Assembly: GCA_032717465.1 (NCBI GenBank)
Contig: CM064665.1
Coordinates: 23,014,588-23,078,587 of the forward strand
Reading direction: 5' to 3'
Length of the DNA stretch: 64,000 nt
Source of the DNA: Coenobita brevimanus
Taxonomy: Eukaryota > Arthropoda > Malacostraca > Decapoda > Coenobitidae
Part shown: positions 26,101 through 36,659 of the stretch, piece by piece
Position numbering within the stretch: the stretch's first letter is position 1
How the letters are laid out: each line of letters opens with the position of its first letter
Position numbers and translations under genes: made by a program
The notes under the pieces: generated by a model
Database searches by the model: none
Told to the model about the DNA's origin: nothing
Seen by the model: only the letters and a program-made list of their open reading frames with translations

Positions 26101-26340
26101 TTGGGTCTTTTTTTTTTTTTTTTTGGCTTTTTTTGGCTTTGGGTCTCCATATTTCCGGCTGGCCATGAGAGTCTTTTTGTCCCCGATGGCGTCTTGCCCT
26201 GGGTCTCTTGGCCTCGGGTCTTCCTGCCCCCGGGTTTCTTGCCCCCGAGTCTTCTTTCTCCTGGAGTCTTCTTATCCCCGGGCGATAATTTCCCCGGGAG
26301 TGTCTTTTTCCCAGGATCGTCTCCCTCATCCTCCCTCCCC
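26101..26340 (+). repeat. Diverged edge of the satellite
   Basis: Units become GGGTCTTCCTGCCCCCGGGTT-like: the T-rich spacer shrinks and CCCCGGG/CCCCGAG cores remain at a ~24-27-bp spacing. This looks like the aged border of the array. Confidence 0.7.
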
Positions 26341-26700
26341 CTCATCTCCCCCACACACCGTAACTTTTCCTCAGCTACTCGGGCTACTCCGCCGCCTGTT
26401 GCTCTCACTCCAGTTCAACCTGGAGTTGTGGGGATGCTTGAGGATGGCGTAGAAGGCTTCCATGCCAGTGTTGGTGGCGTTGAAGGCGTTGAGAGGAGCG
26501 TTGATGGTGGCGTTGAAGGCATTGAAGGGGTTGAGAGGGGCGTTGTGGTTGACGTTGAAGACGTTAAAGGAGTTGAGAGGGGCGTTCAGGGTCAGGTAGG
26601 TGTAGGTCGGGTCGGCGTAGGCTGGCTCTTTGACACTCAGGTCGGCGTAGGTCAAGGCCTGGAATGTCAGACTTTTTTGTGCAGTCGTCGTGATGATTCT
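26341..26700. repeat. GTTGAAGGCGTTGAG minisatellite
   Basis: Units of about 33-42 bp built from GGCGTTGAAGGCGTTGAGAG run from about 26466 to 26600. They pass into a related GTCGGCGTAGGT repeat up to about 26655. Period multiples of three keep frames open on both strands (Val-Glu-Gly type on plus, Asn-Ala-Pro-Leu-Asn type on minus). No independent sign of coding was seen. Confidence 0.8.
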
Positions 26701-26918
26701 AAGCGTTTTCGTTTTTAGCTCTTTCACATTTTTTTCTCTTATTTTTCCAACGCTTGAAAATTACGTGTCGCAACATACGTGTGGGACGTTACTGTGGCGA
26801 ATTTGGGATGTAATCAATGAGTTGCCTTCGTGTCGTCCTGCCCATCATCTTCAGCCTCCTACTCATCAACTTCCTCCCCATCATCCTCGACCTCCTCGCC
26901 ATCATCCTCATTTTGCCT

Positions 26919-27057
26919 GTAGTAGTAGTAGTAGTAGTAGTAGTAATAGTAGTTGTACTAGTAGTAGCAGTAGTAGTAGTATTAGTAATAGTAGTGGTGG
27001 TAGTAGTAGTAGTAGTAGCATTGTGGCTAAACCAGATGTGTGTGTGTGTGTGTGTGT
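26919..27057. repeat. Imperfect (GTA)n then (TG)n
   Basis: A ~100-bp GTA/GTG trinucleotide run at 26919-27018 is followed by about ten TG units at 27037-27057. Confidence 0.97.
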
Positions 27058-28877
27058 TTCTCTATGTTCATATCTTTTGGCAACCATTCTATAACTGCTT
27101 GAATGTCATAACCCAAAATAATGTAATACGACTGAATGGTAATAAAAGCCTCTAACATTTAATAACCAGTGTTGATTTATAACAGTATATGTGGATCTTC
27201 GTCCAGAAAGGAACTCGGTCCTAACCTCCGGGTCGACGGGAAAGCCTTTTCAAACTCCCATTTCGAAAAGTCTCTTCTAATATAACAAGAAGCGGTGCCA
27301 AGGCACTGCAAATCCGTCTCCGGCAGTCATTTTAGTGCTGACGTATAAACACAACATGAAAGCTAGTCAAAGATGTCACGTATCAAGTTTGGAGTAAATC
27401 TGGTGAAAACTGACGATTTATCCTCATTTGAAATTTTGAGCCAGAGTCACCTGGCACTGACCCCCCAAACGCTAACTGGGGGATGACCCCGCTGATGTAA
27501 TGAAGCATGTTATAGGATGCAGACTTGAAAGATGTACACACAACAAAAAAACTATCGTTACACTTTCTGCGCGATATAAAATGACACACGAATGAAGGTT
27601 TTTGATAACAGCCTCCTCCATTGGTATCCCTGCGTGTGTTTGTTGCATATTTATTATAAGCTATATCCATTGCTTCTCCCATGCATATTTCTACCTCGTC
27701 CTATTTGGCAACTCACCCACTGTCAGGCTTACCAACCCTAGCGAGACAGCCAGGTTGTTCAGTATGAAACACATCGGACCCCTCTGTAACGATAGTTTTT
27801 TTTTGCAGTGTGTACCTTTAGGTTTTGGTTTTATGTCGATATGACGAATTTGAAAGGAGTTATGGCGAAAAACGATTTTACTCGTCCCCCCCCCTTTTTT
27901 TTTTTTTTACATTTTTTAGGCCTGTAGTCTGGGCCTTGGCCCAATTTGGCCCAAAATTTAATCAGGTGATCAGGTCATAGTCCATCATCCCTGTAATTTT
28001 AGTCAAAATCGCATCAGTTGTTTTCGTGTAAAGTTGTTAACAGACTGACAGACAGACAAACCGAGCGAAAACATTACCCGACCTCGAGCCCCTCCGGGGC
28101 GGGGACGGTTAGTTACACTATCTGGAGATAAATAGTATATATACAAAATGGGACTGACCTAAATAAGTACGTATGTCAACTTTTCTAACACTGGACTGTG
28201 TTCTGCCATTCTTTCCTAGACCGTCGTGTGATTCAGCAGGGTCTTCGTTGCCTGATCTTGTCCGAATCTAGAAATGAAATAGGGGCCTGGATCGTGAACT
28301 CGACGGTTGTGGATCGTACACTGGGGGAAGATCGGGGTTGGGCATAAATGTAGTCTCTTCCTTATTGCCTCTCGTGTAGCTGCCATTCTTCTATGTCTTC
28401 TTTTTATCATATTATTGTCCAGCTTGTTCAGACGGATGTCGTAGTTCCTATTTCTTTCTTGCTATTTTCTGAAGAGTTTCTTTGCCTTAGGATAGATTCT
28501 TCGAGCTATAATGATTAGATAAAACCATTATTCACCCTTTCACAGTTAGCATGCACTTCTAAGCTAAAAAATATCATCTGGTGCGGCAAAACTATGGAAT
28601 AATAATAAGTTACCGTACTGAATGAGTTAACTAATGTGATTATGAATGAAAAAAAAAGAAGAGTAATAAACAACAACACAAAGCACCAAACGTGTGAATT
28701 GGCAGGTTGTGCTGCTGCAGTTATCACATTGACATCACGCCTGGTAATCCTGTGCCATCATGCGTCAGTTACATCAACAACACAGAATTAAATGATATCA
28801 CAACATGATATTGAATGGAGACAAAAAGAAAAATATTTCCTTTAGCTGTAAGCATGCCAGCAGCAAGTGTATATTTG

Positions 28878-28880
<3 letters not shown>
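27058..28880. other. Unassigned sequence with inverted repeat and retroelement-like tail
   Basis: No gene recognised. ACTATCGTTAC with A-runs at 27537-27562 is matched in inverted orientation at 27787-27813, which could be ends of a small foldback element. About 27950-28110 reads AGTCAAAATCGCATCAG, then GACAGACAGACAAACCGAGC, then a GC-rich end, which looks like an interspersed-repeat tail. A 64-codon minus frame at 28216-28410 is basic but unrecognised. Confidence 0.35.

Positions 28881-28927
<47 letters not shown>
28881..28927. repeat. (CA)n microsatellite
   Basis: About 23 uninterrupted CA units. Confidence 0.98.
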
Positions 28928-28929
<2 letters not shown>

Positions 28930-29225
28930 AAATAATTCATAACCCCACCTGTCACCCAGCGGGAAAGTAATATGCAGAGTGAACAGTCTCCTACGCTGTA
29001 TACAGTACATGTAGACATAGTGAAGGGGCGTATGTAGGGTGTGAAGCACTCGTCAGTGTCGAAGCACTGCATTCACTATGTTCGTGTACGTCAGTCTACA
29101 TGACATCGGTGGTACAGGACAGGGTGCAAAATAGGCTAGCGTATGGAAGGCCATACTACCACCACTCGTTTTTGTGACTATCATGACTCCGGAAAAGTGG
29201 TGGATAATTGCAGTAGACGAATATC

Positions 29226-29345
29226 CATCCAATATATTACCAGTATGCCAGGAATCGAACCCGGGACTCTCAGGAGAGAGCCAGGCAGTATACCACTACA
29301 CCACGACCAGGTAAAAGTTATTTCACATTGTCACAATCTTGTAAC
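29226..29345 (-). mobile_element. tRNA-derived SINE, copy 2
   Basis: Minus-strand box A TGGTGTAGTGG (29293-29303) and box B GGTTCGATTCC (29251-29261) are both perfect. The sequence beyond box A, with GACAATGTGA, matches the region upstream of copy 1, so the repeat extends past the tRNA-like part. Confidence 0.8.
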
Positions 29346-29439
29346 CAATGTCCCTCCACCCCCACTGAGGGGCCTGAAGAGGATGAGATAACCCCTGAAA
29401 CTCGGGCAAATAGATGCTTTTAATCTATCCCAAGCACTT

Positions 29440-29565
29440 ACGGCAAGTCAGAATGAAGAGAGAAACCTGTATTTTATGCAGGAAAAATCATCCAGTATAT
29501 TACCAGTATGCCGGGAATCGAACCCGGGACTCTCAGATGAGAGCCAGGCAGCATACCACTGCACC

Positions 29566-29566
<1 letters not shown>
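29440..29566 (-). mobile_element. tRNA-derived SINE, copy 3, truncated
   Basis: Box B is at 29514-29524. Box A (AGGTGCAGTGG, first base changed) is at 29556-29566 on the minus strand. The downstream body (ATGAAGAGAGAAACCTGTAT on the plus strand) matches copy 1. The 5' part beyond box A is replaced by a (TG)n tract. Confidence 0.78.

Positions 29567-29628
<62 letters not shown>
29567..29628. repeat. (TG)n microsatellite
   Basis: About 31 TG units directly abut the SINE box A. Confidence 0.98.
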
Positions 29629-29630
<2 letters not shown>

Positions 29631-30048
29631 TATTTTCCGCGAGTCACATATTCTTACCAGAACTATAAGTTTATTCGATCGATCCACCCGACCACAAGTT
29701 GATTAATGATAAATACACAGACAGTCAGACAAATGACCTTTTAGAACAAACAGTTCACTGTGATGCTGATGTATGCGATGTGGTGTTGTTGTTGTGTAGT
29801 TTCTGCAATAAAAGGAGGTCGTGAGGAAACAAACTGTAATGGTATTTATAAGCAAATCAGATAATACGATAGTCAAATCTTTATTAAGTTGGGGAAACTG
29901 TACCTAGCAGAAAGGTTAAATGATCCCATAGCACTATCACTGTGGTGATAGTACCTTTCGGAAACCGTAAACAATAATGAATAAATAAATAAATAATCGT
30001 TTCAGCTCAAAGACGTGCACATCATTATTGTAGCTAGTCAAACTATTA
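29629..30048. other. Unassigned spacer
   Basis: No gene recognised. (AAAT)n-like runs occur near 29978-29995. Confidence 0.4.
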
Positions 30049-31705
30049 TTTTTTTTTTTTTTTATGCGAGGAAGAAGGAACCAAAGGCCATGAGCCCGCA
30101 GTAACAGTTCCCTCCAAGAGAAAAACAAAATACAATAGAGAGCCAAATTCAAGATCCGATCATTTTGAGATGCCTGGACACACTGCGTTTGAAAGACTGG
30201 AGATCATAGGCAGCAGGAAATACAGACAGAGGGAGACAGTTCCAGAGCTGACCTGTTGCATAAATGAAAGACTGGGAGTAACGGTTAACTCTTGCGTTAG
30301 AGAGTTGGACAGAAAAGGGATGAGAGTTTGCTGCCAGACGGGTGCTACGCGCCTGTCGTAGAGGTGGAGGAATGCAAGCAGACAGTTCAGAGGAGCAGTG
30401 ACCATTAAAGTAGCGATAGAAAAGAGATAAAGATGCAACAGTGCGGCGAAAAGACAGAGGTTGAAGGGAGTCAGTACGAGGAGGAGAGTTAATGAGACGA
30501 AAAGCCTTTGACTCCACCCTATTGAGAAGAGCTGTATGTGGGGAGCCTCCCCACACATGAGAGTTGTACTCCACACAGGGGCGGATAAAACCCCTGTATA
30601 GAGTCAACAATTGTGCAGGGGTAAAGAAAGAGCGGAGTCGGCTTAGCACACCCAATCTCTTGGAAGGAGATTTTACAAGAGATGTAATATGATCTTTCCA
30701 AGATAAGTCCCGAGTAAATGAAACCCCAAGCATGTTCAAGGATGATGCAGGATTAAGCTGAATATTATTAAACATTAGTGGGTATGCCTGTGGAAGATTT
30801 TGTCGGGTTGATAGGTGTAAGAACCGAGTCTTAGATGCATTAAAAACAACCATATTATTTTTACCCCAGTCAGAGATACGAGCCAAGTCAGACATTAGGT
30901 GTGCCATACCCTCATCCCTTGTTTGTTGAAGTAACTGTTGAGATGGGCGTTGCGGGAACCGAATGGAAAGGTGAAGGGTGGAGTCATCAGTGTATGAGTG
31001 GACAGGGTTAGATGTACAGCTTAGAAGATCATTGATGAATAAAAGGAAGAGAGTTGGTGATAGGACAGAGCCCTGAGGAACACCACTGTTGATAGATCTA
31101 GGAGAGGAACGATGGCCGTCTACAACAGCGGCTATAGAACGACCAGAAAGGAAGCTAGCGATGAAGACACAGATAGAAAGATAGAAACCGTAAGAGGGCA
31201 GTTTGGAAATTAAAGATTTATGCCAGACTCGATCGAAAGCCTTTGAGATGTCAAGTGCAATGGCAAAGCTTTCGCCAAAGTCCCGACAGGAGGATGAACA
31301 GGAGTCTGAAAGATAGGTGAGAAGATCGCCAGTGGAGCATCCCTGACGGAACCCGTACTGACGATCGGAAAGAAGGTTGTGATAGGAAAGATGCCTTACA
31401 ATTTTTCTATTGAGAATTGACTCGAAAACTTTTGAAATACAGGACGTTAAAGCAATTGGACGATAGTTGGAGGGTTGGGAGTGGTCACCCTTCTTTGGGA
31501 CTGACTGAATGAGAGCAAACTTCCAGCAAGAAGGAAAGGTACAAGTTGACAGACAAAGGCGAATGAGTTTGCCTAGGCAGGGTGTAAGCACAGAAGCACA
31601 GTTCTTGAGAACAACAGGAGGGACCCCATCAGGCCCATATGCCTTGTTAGTACTGAGGCCAGTGATGGCAGAAAATACATCGACTGAAGAAATCTGTTTA
31701 GCCTA
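30049..31705 (-). mobile_element. 5'-truncated LINE, family B copy 1
   Basis: On the minus strand a reverse transcriptase frame is followed by about 85 bp of untranslated sequence and a 15-bp A-tail (T-run at 30049-30063). The 5' end is lost just before the K-A-Y-G-P-D-G-V motif, so the endonuclease is missing. 5' truncation and an A-tail are typical of target-primed reverse transcription. Related fragments lie at 38432-40030, 51750-51935, 54030-54525 and 59600-60168. No target duplication could be recognised. Confidence 0.9.
30149..31702 (-). CDS. LINE reverse transcriptase, truncated but uninterrupted
   Basis: Open from the truncation point (a TAG lies immediately upstream at 31703-31705) to a stop at 30149. 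Motifs in order are YGPDGVPPVVLK, PVPKKGDHSQPSNYRPIAL-like (here SVPKKGD), FRQGCSTGDLL, ALDISKAFDRVWH, SGVPQGSVLSPTLF, catalytic YTDDST (30983-30994), NASKTRFLHLS and LGVSFTRDLSW. The C-terminal region is RRTVASLSLFYRYFNG. The finger, palm and thumb are essentially complete. The active site reads Y-T-D-D where Y/F-A-D-D is usual. The style fits Jockey/CR1-group elements of arthropods. With no endonuclease or ORF1 it is not an autonomous unit. It could still be young, since no frame break is visible over about 1.55 kb. Confidence 0.92.
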   Translation of the reverse strand, partial: AKQISSVDVFSAITGLSTNKAYGPDGVPPVVLKNCASVLTPCLGKLIRLCLSTCTFPSCWKFALIQSVPKKGDHSQPSNYRPIALTSCISKVFESILNRKIVRHLSYHNLLSDRQYGFRQGCSTGDLLTYLSDSCSSSCRDFGESFAIALDISKAFDRVWHKSLISKLPSYGFYLSICVFIASFLSGRSIAAVVDGHRSSPRSINSGVPQGSVLSPTLFLLFINDLLSCTSNPVHSYTDDSTLHLSIRFPQRPSQQLLQQTRDEGMAHLMSDLARISDWGKNNMVVFNASKTRFLHLSTRQNLPQAYPLMFNNIQLNPASSLNMLGVSFTRDLSWKDHITSLVKSPSKRLGVLSRLRSFFTPAQLLTLYRGFIRPCVEYNSHVWGGSPHTALLNRVESKAFRLINSPPRTDSLQPLSFRRTVASLSLFYRYFNGHCSSELSACIPPPLRQARSTRLAANSHPFSVQLSNARVNRYSQSFIYATGQLWNCLPLSVFPAAYDLQSFKRSVSRHLKMIGS

Positions 31706-32239
31706 AGGGCGTGCTTATTTATTGAAGCTAACGTCAGATCACTGTAATCAACTATGGTGCGTGAAGTCTCTCTAAAGCTAAATATAATCGTCCTGAGATA
31801 CCAATATTAACTGCTTCAGTACGTTGACTTGTTTAATACATTGCTGCTGCCTGACGATTTTCTTCAGTATAAGAGCCACCTGGTAGTGAAACGTCTGTCC
31901 TGAGGTAAAAAAAAATAAATAAATAAATAAAAAATTCCCAGATAAGGCATAAAGACGTCATTTGATTGAAAAGGAAATGATAAAGTCCATCATCGTATTG
32001 ACATGATGTGTTTATATGTAAGCTATTGATGTGGCCGGGTTTCACTCTCCTGAATTGGATGGGCAGCTCAACTATTGCTGTTTAAGCCGTGTTTTACGGT
32101 TCCAAAGGGCTGAGGGACATAATGTTTTGTCACATGAGAATTTACTCTCCCCCACTCAGTGCTTCATGCATGGGTATAGGTGTTGAAGGCTTTGGTGTGT
32201 AGGGTGAGAAGTACATTTGGCAATTGTGTTGTAATGTTT

Positions 32240-32243
<4 letters not shown>
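31706..32243. other. Unassigned spacer
   Basis: No gene recognised. An A-rich (AAAT)n tract is at 31907-31934, possibly a retroelement tail. Confidence 0.4.

Positions 32244-32288
<45 letters not shown>
32244..32288. repeat. (GA)n microsatellite
   Basis: About 22 GA units. Confidence 0.98.
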
Positions 32289-32289
<1 letters not shown>

Positions 32290-32569
32290 AAAAGTCTATA
32301 TACAGTATTTAACGTAGGTAATTGTGACAGTGAAATATAATTCAGGAGAACACATGAAAAGGACATACAACAGTACCCTCTTATATGTCAGCCACCGGAC
32401 GGGACCAAACAGCCAGGAGTGGTAAACGGAAATGCTTCCTACCCGACAGCCTGTGAAGAATGAGTCATCGTGCCCTGAGGACTGGTGTGCACGTCCTACC
32501 CCACATCACATGACTCACAATGGACATCTGGAACACTGACATGGACACACACACCCTTGGCTTGACTCT

Positions 32570-32945
32570 CCCTCTGGCCTCGCTCAAACCTCCCACAGTT
32601 CTCAACTCTTGCGTGTTGTGTGGTGACAGGTAAGGCCCTACTGTACTACAGGATATTGAAGTCTGGGAGGTTTGAAAGGTATATCTGACGAACAGTAAGA
32701 AGAAATTGCCTTTCACAAAACGGGCAAAGGAAAAAAAAAGTAAAGAATCTCGTCTCTTGCCCCTTGTATAAAAAAAAAAAGTTACCAAAGGGAACTTAGG
32801 TTTGTTCATCATCCGTGCTCTTGTTCTCTCCTCACTCCTAACTCCTGGAACTCTGAGCTCTTGTGTGCTGTGTGGTGGAGAGTGATAGCCTAAGGCAGGA
32901 TATTGAAGTCTGAGAGGTTCAGAATGTATATGTGGTGAAAACTGG
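32570..32945. repeat. Diverged ~250-bp duplication
   Basis: A segment with GTGTTGTGTGGTG, then GGATATTGAAGTCTGGGAGG near 32608-32680, is repeated with changes near 32857-32930 (GTGCTGTGTGGTGGAGAG, then GGATATTGAAGTCTGAGAGG). Its 3' part resembles the following 60-bp unit, so it is probably an older, longer-period section of the same array. Confidence 0.65.
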
Positions 32946-33327
32946 GTGGATGTGATCGATATTGTTAGGCTGAGAGACTCAGGCATTTATGAGTAATGAA
33001 GATCAGGAGGCTGTGACGGGATATTGTGAGGCTGAGAGACTCAGGCATGCATGAGTATTGAAGATCAGGAGGCTGTGACGGCGTCAGGTATGAGTAATGA
33101 AGATCAAGACGCTGTGACGGGATACTGTGAGGCTGAGACACTGGTATGTACAGTATGTGTAATGCTGATCAAGAGGCTGTGACGGGATACTGTGAGGCTG
33201 AGAGACTAGTATGTATGTGTAATGTTGATCAAGAGGCTGTGACGGGATACTATGAGGCTGAGAGACTGGTATGTATGTGTAATGCTGATCAAGAGGCTGT
33301 GACGGGATATTGGAGGTGGGAAGGCTG
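32946..33327. repeat. ~60-bp minisatellite
   Basis: Five to six units consist of GAGGCTGTGACGGGATACTG, then TGAGGCTGAGAGACT and a GGTATGTATGTGTAATGCTG part. The last three are nearly identical, the first ones are more diverged, and one is partly deleted near 33085. The 60-bp period leaves frames open on both strands. Confidence 0.92.
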
Positions 33328-33428
33328 AGAGTGGCGGGTAAGAGGGACAATATTACATCTGGTGTCGGGTTGACCCACCACAGTCCAGGCACACAGAGAA
33401 GTTATTGATTTCTGGACCCTACAGGCAG

Positions 33429-33429
<1 letters not shown>

Positions 33430-33504
<75 letters not shown>
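33430..33504. repeat. (GT)n(GA)n microsatellite
   Basis: About 20 GT units followed by about 16 GA units. Confidence 0.98.
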
Positions 33505-33508
<4 letters not shown>

Positions 33509-33591
33509 TGTATTTTTTGTGTGCTTTACACTGAAATAATTTCCGTGTTTGAGTTTCTTTCTTTTGACTTTTTATATGACAACATACGAAA

Positions 33592-33594
<3 letters not shown>

Positions 33595-33655
<61 letters not shown>

Positions 33656-33657
33656 GA
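33595..33657. repeat. (GA)n microsatellite
   Basis: About 30 GA units with one GGG interruption. Confidence 0.98.
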
Positions 33658-33802
33658 TAGGATTAAAATGTTGACAGAGGGCAAAAGGAACAAGAAGTAT
33701 TATTGGCTCCCTTGTTGTCAGGCATTTTGAAAGAAATCATTAAATAAGAAACACCTTTCATTGCTGGAAACCTCTATTGGCAGGATGGATGGGGGGATGA
33801 AG

Positions 33803-33836
33803 TGGTGGTGGTGGTGGTGGTGGTGGTGGTGGTGGT
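33803..33836. repeat. (GGT)n microsatellite
   Basis: About 11 GGT units, then GTTGTGGTGATGG. Confidence 0.97.
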
Positions 33837-35519
33837 TGTGGTGATGGAGTGTGTGAGGAAGAGGTTAGAGATACAGTGGCAGGCTGACAGGCTCAAGAGG
33901 TTAGGTTGGTGCCAGAGGCTAGAAATTGGACAAAGGAAAGCATCAAATTAGTGCCTTTTCTTCAATAAACGTTCCATCATTTTATTTGCGTGTAAGAATC
34001 TGATATTTATCTGCTAGTGCATCACAGTTGAACCACATGGCGTCTTTGATAGATTTTAGATGCTGCTTCCACCGACTATATTAAATATTGGAAAGATTTC
34101 TCTTTCTCAATCGGTTAAAAAAAGCTATATCAAAGGGTAAAGGCTCCATTAAGAAATAAAGTCTAATTTGAAATGAAGCAAATAGCCTGAAAATATGATG
34201 AATACCTGTAGAGCATGAATGATGTTCTCAGGCTGAAAATGTTAAATAAATAATGATATTTTCCAGTATGCGGTCCAGTATCTCCCTGAGTCAGTGAACC
34301 AGATTTATTCGTCTACTACAGTGAATTTATCCCTGAATCAATTGACGTCGTACTTACCTCATTCTTGCTACTTCCAGACGAAATTATTCAACTCAGCAAA
34401 ATATCAAATGGTGAAAGAGTTAACCAAAGCTACATCTCTCCCATACAGTTCGAGATGTGTCTACTAAATGTGAATAAAACAGGGCGATAGTAACAAGAGT
34501 AGTATGAAAATGACGTGCCCGGACAGATAAGAACCTGAGCGCCATGAAATGTATAGTAAAAAGGGAAATATTGAAATGAGGGTAAAAGGGTTGTGTGAGC
34601 CTGTGAAGCAAACCTAGAGGAAGGATTAATTTCTAGGGAGGTCCACGGCTGATAAGGCGGCGAGGAGAGGCGAGGGAAGAGACTGGTTCCTCGGTCCTCA
34701 GGGTAAAAGCGTAAGAGGAAAAAAGCAGGGACCACATTACGGATGACAGTTCGGAACAGGTATCATTATTCTTACCATAGCGGGGAAATGACCTGTGCCC
34801 CTTATTCTTGATTTCACAGTACCGAGAAATATTGTCTTTCTTACGCTGAATAGTGAATGTCTTCATTTAGGAATTATAATCTTTCGTGAAGGAGTGGGAA
34901 GGTGTGAAGTGTGTATGGAGAGATATTCAAGCATGTGCAAAGTAAAACCAGATATGCTTTGTTCATAAATGCTGAATGGAGGAGAGGAATGTAAAACTGC
35001 AAATATATCAACTGACTGGTTTTATGTATGTCCAGCTGAAGATGGTAAAAGTGGAACTTATCACTGCGTTTCCACTATGAACTACGACAGGTGAGGAAGA
35101 AAGAGACAGGTTATTGGGCCAACTAGATGAACGATATGGCCAATGCTCAGGAATAATAGACTGTTTGTACAGTAATGGGAACCTTGAATGCAGGATATAA
35201 CACTAGACCAGTGAATAACATAATTCGTCGTTATACAATGGCAAGGGAGAACGCTAAATGATGGCAACTGATGGGAAGGAGATTATTATTTTTGTCACAC
35301 CACAGCTCAGTGGGAGTGGCAAAGGCACAGCTTTCCTCCATGATGGAGGATATATAGGTTCAAATAATTAACATTTGCTGAGCAACTGTTATAGAAAATA
35401 TTTGTCCAAACATGGTGGTCTTACTGACAAGAGTTTATAATATTTGTTTGCCACGAAATACAGTCACTCTGTGTTAAATACGTTCAAATATGAAGTCGTT
35501 TTTTTAGCATTTACATTCT
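33837..35519. other. Unassigned sequence
   Basis: AT-rich, with short frames only (largest 101 codons at 34430-34735, minus strand). No recognisable domain and no repeat shared with the rest of the window. Confidence 0.4.
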
Positions 35520-36545
35520 CCCTGACATCTCCCCTTAACACAGACATCTAACTCTTATCAATGCTGAGGATCTTAACACTAAAAACACTGCCTGGTACGA
35601 AGACAGTCAGAATAACCGCCGAGGCATCACAATTGCTTCACAACTGAACAACAACTACTGTACATTTTCGGTGACACCTCACAGTGCACGCTCATCCTAC
35701 ACCAGGCAAACCGCACCCCCTCCTCCCCAGACATCAGACTGTTCGCCAATGCTTGCACTCAACGCACCTGTCGAACGGAACCCAAGCTTGCTATAGATCA
35801 TCTCCGCATCATTATCATCATAAAAACAAAGTCCAAACCAGAGTGATCACGTCTCACGTACTCGTACATAAACTACAAGAAAGCAGACTAAACCAAATTC
35901 AAAGAAGAAACAAAACAGGGCTTCAGCCCACTAAGCAACAGACCCACCACCAACATTAAAAGCCACATTACAAATTCCAACATCATACTTAATGCAAACA
36001 CCACATTCCTTAAAGCAACAGGAAACATTACACCTCCAACTTTACACTGGGGAATCCCCGTCTTATAAGACAATGCGACAGACTTAAACATAACTTCCCT
36101 CTCCCACACACACGCACAAGACACCATCACAAGGCTGCAGGAATTAAACAATGATATCAACAATGAAAGTAGTACAAAGAAAAAGGAAAACTGGAATGCC
36201 TTTATAAAATATTTAATAACTCCACAGACCCATCGTAGATCTACAAAATAATTAACACTATCACTAAAATGCAAACATGTGGCTCCAAGATGCATGCTAC
36301 CGTCACCTCCAACACGCAACACATCCCTTCCTACAAAGAAGAAACAAACCTACTCGAGAATCACAATGCAAGCATTAGTCACTTAACAACACGCGCTGAA
36401 TTTGGCAACCAATCCTCTCAACAAAGGGAGGCTTTTCCACTCGACCACAATGCCACTCCCATCAGTCCATAAGAGACATAAAATTATCAAGAATATGAAC
36501 AACTCTTCATGCAAACTGAATGGCGTCAGCAACGTGCATGTAATA
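35520..36545 (+). pseudogene. Family A LINE copy 2, endonuclease part
   Basis: The frame near 35565-35720 reads LNTKNTAWYEDSQNNRRG and then an SQLNNNYCTFSVTP stretch. This is the DFNAHHxxW-type segment of an APE-type LINE endonuclease, followed by a P-T-SPD-like part. Frames break repeatedly and the remainder to 36545 is only loosely readable. It ends at a TA where a DNA transposon begins. The reverse transcriptase resumes at 41425 in the same orientation, so I treat the three segments as one interrupted element. Confidence 0.7.
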
Positions 36546-36659
36546 CACTCGACCCTCATTTTGCCGGACTAAAGAGGGGGGGAGAGATATACCAGTCCGG
36601 GAATGGCAAAAGTCCGGGAAAGTCCGGCCCCACATACCATTCCCCGGACTATGCCATAC

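Noticed and set aside
26371..26727. 118-codon minus-strand protein with NAPLNxFN repeats
   Set aside because: It follows the period of a minisatellite and the opposite strand is equally open; no independent coding evidence.
33084..33392. 102-codon minus-strand repeat protein (PSQPLDQHYTY-type)
   Set aside because: Translation of the 60-bp minisatellite; openness follows from the period being a multiple of three.
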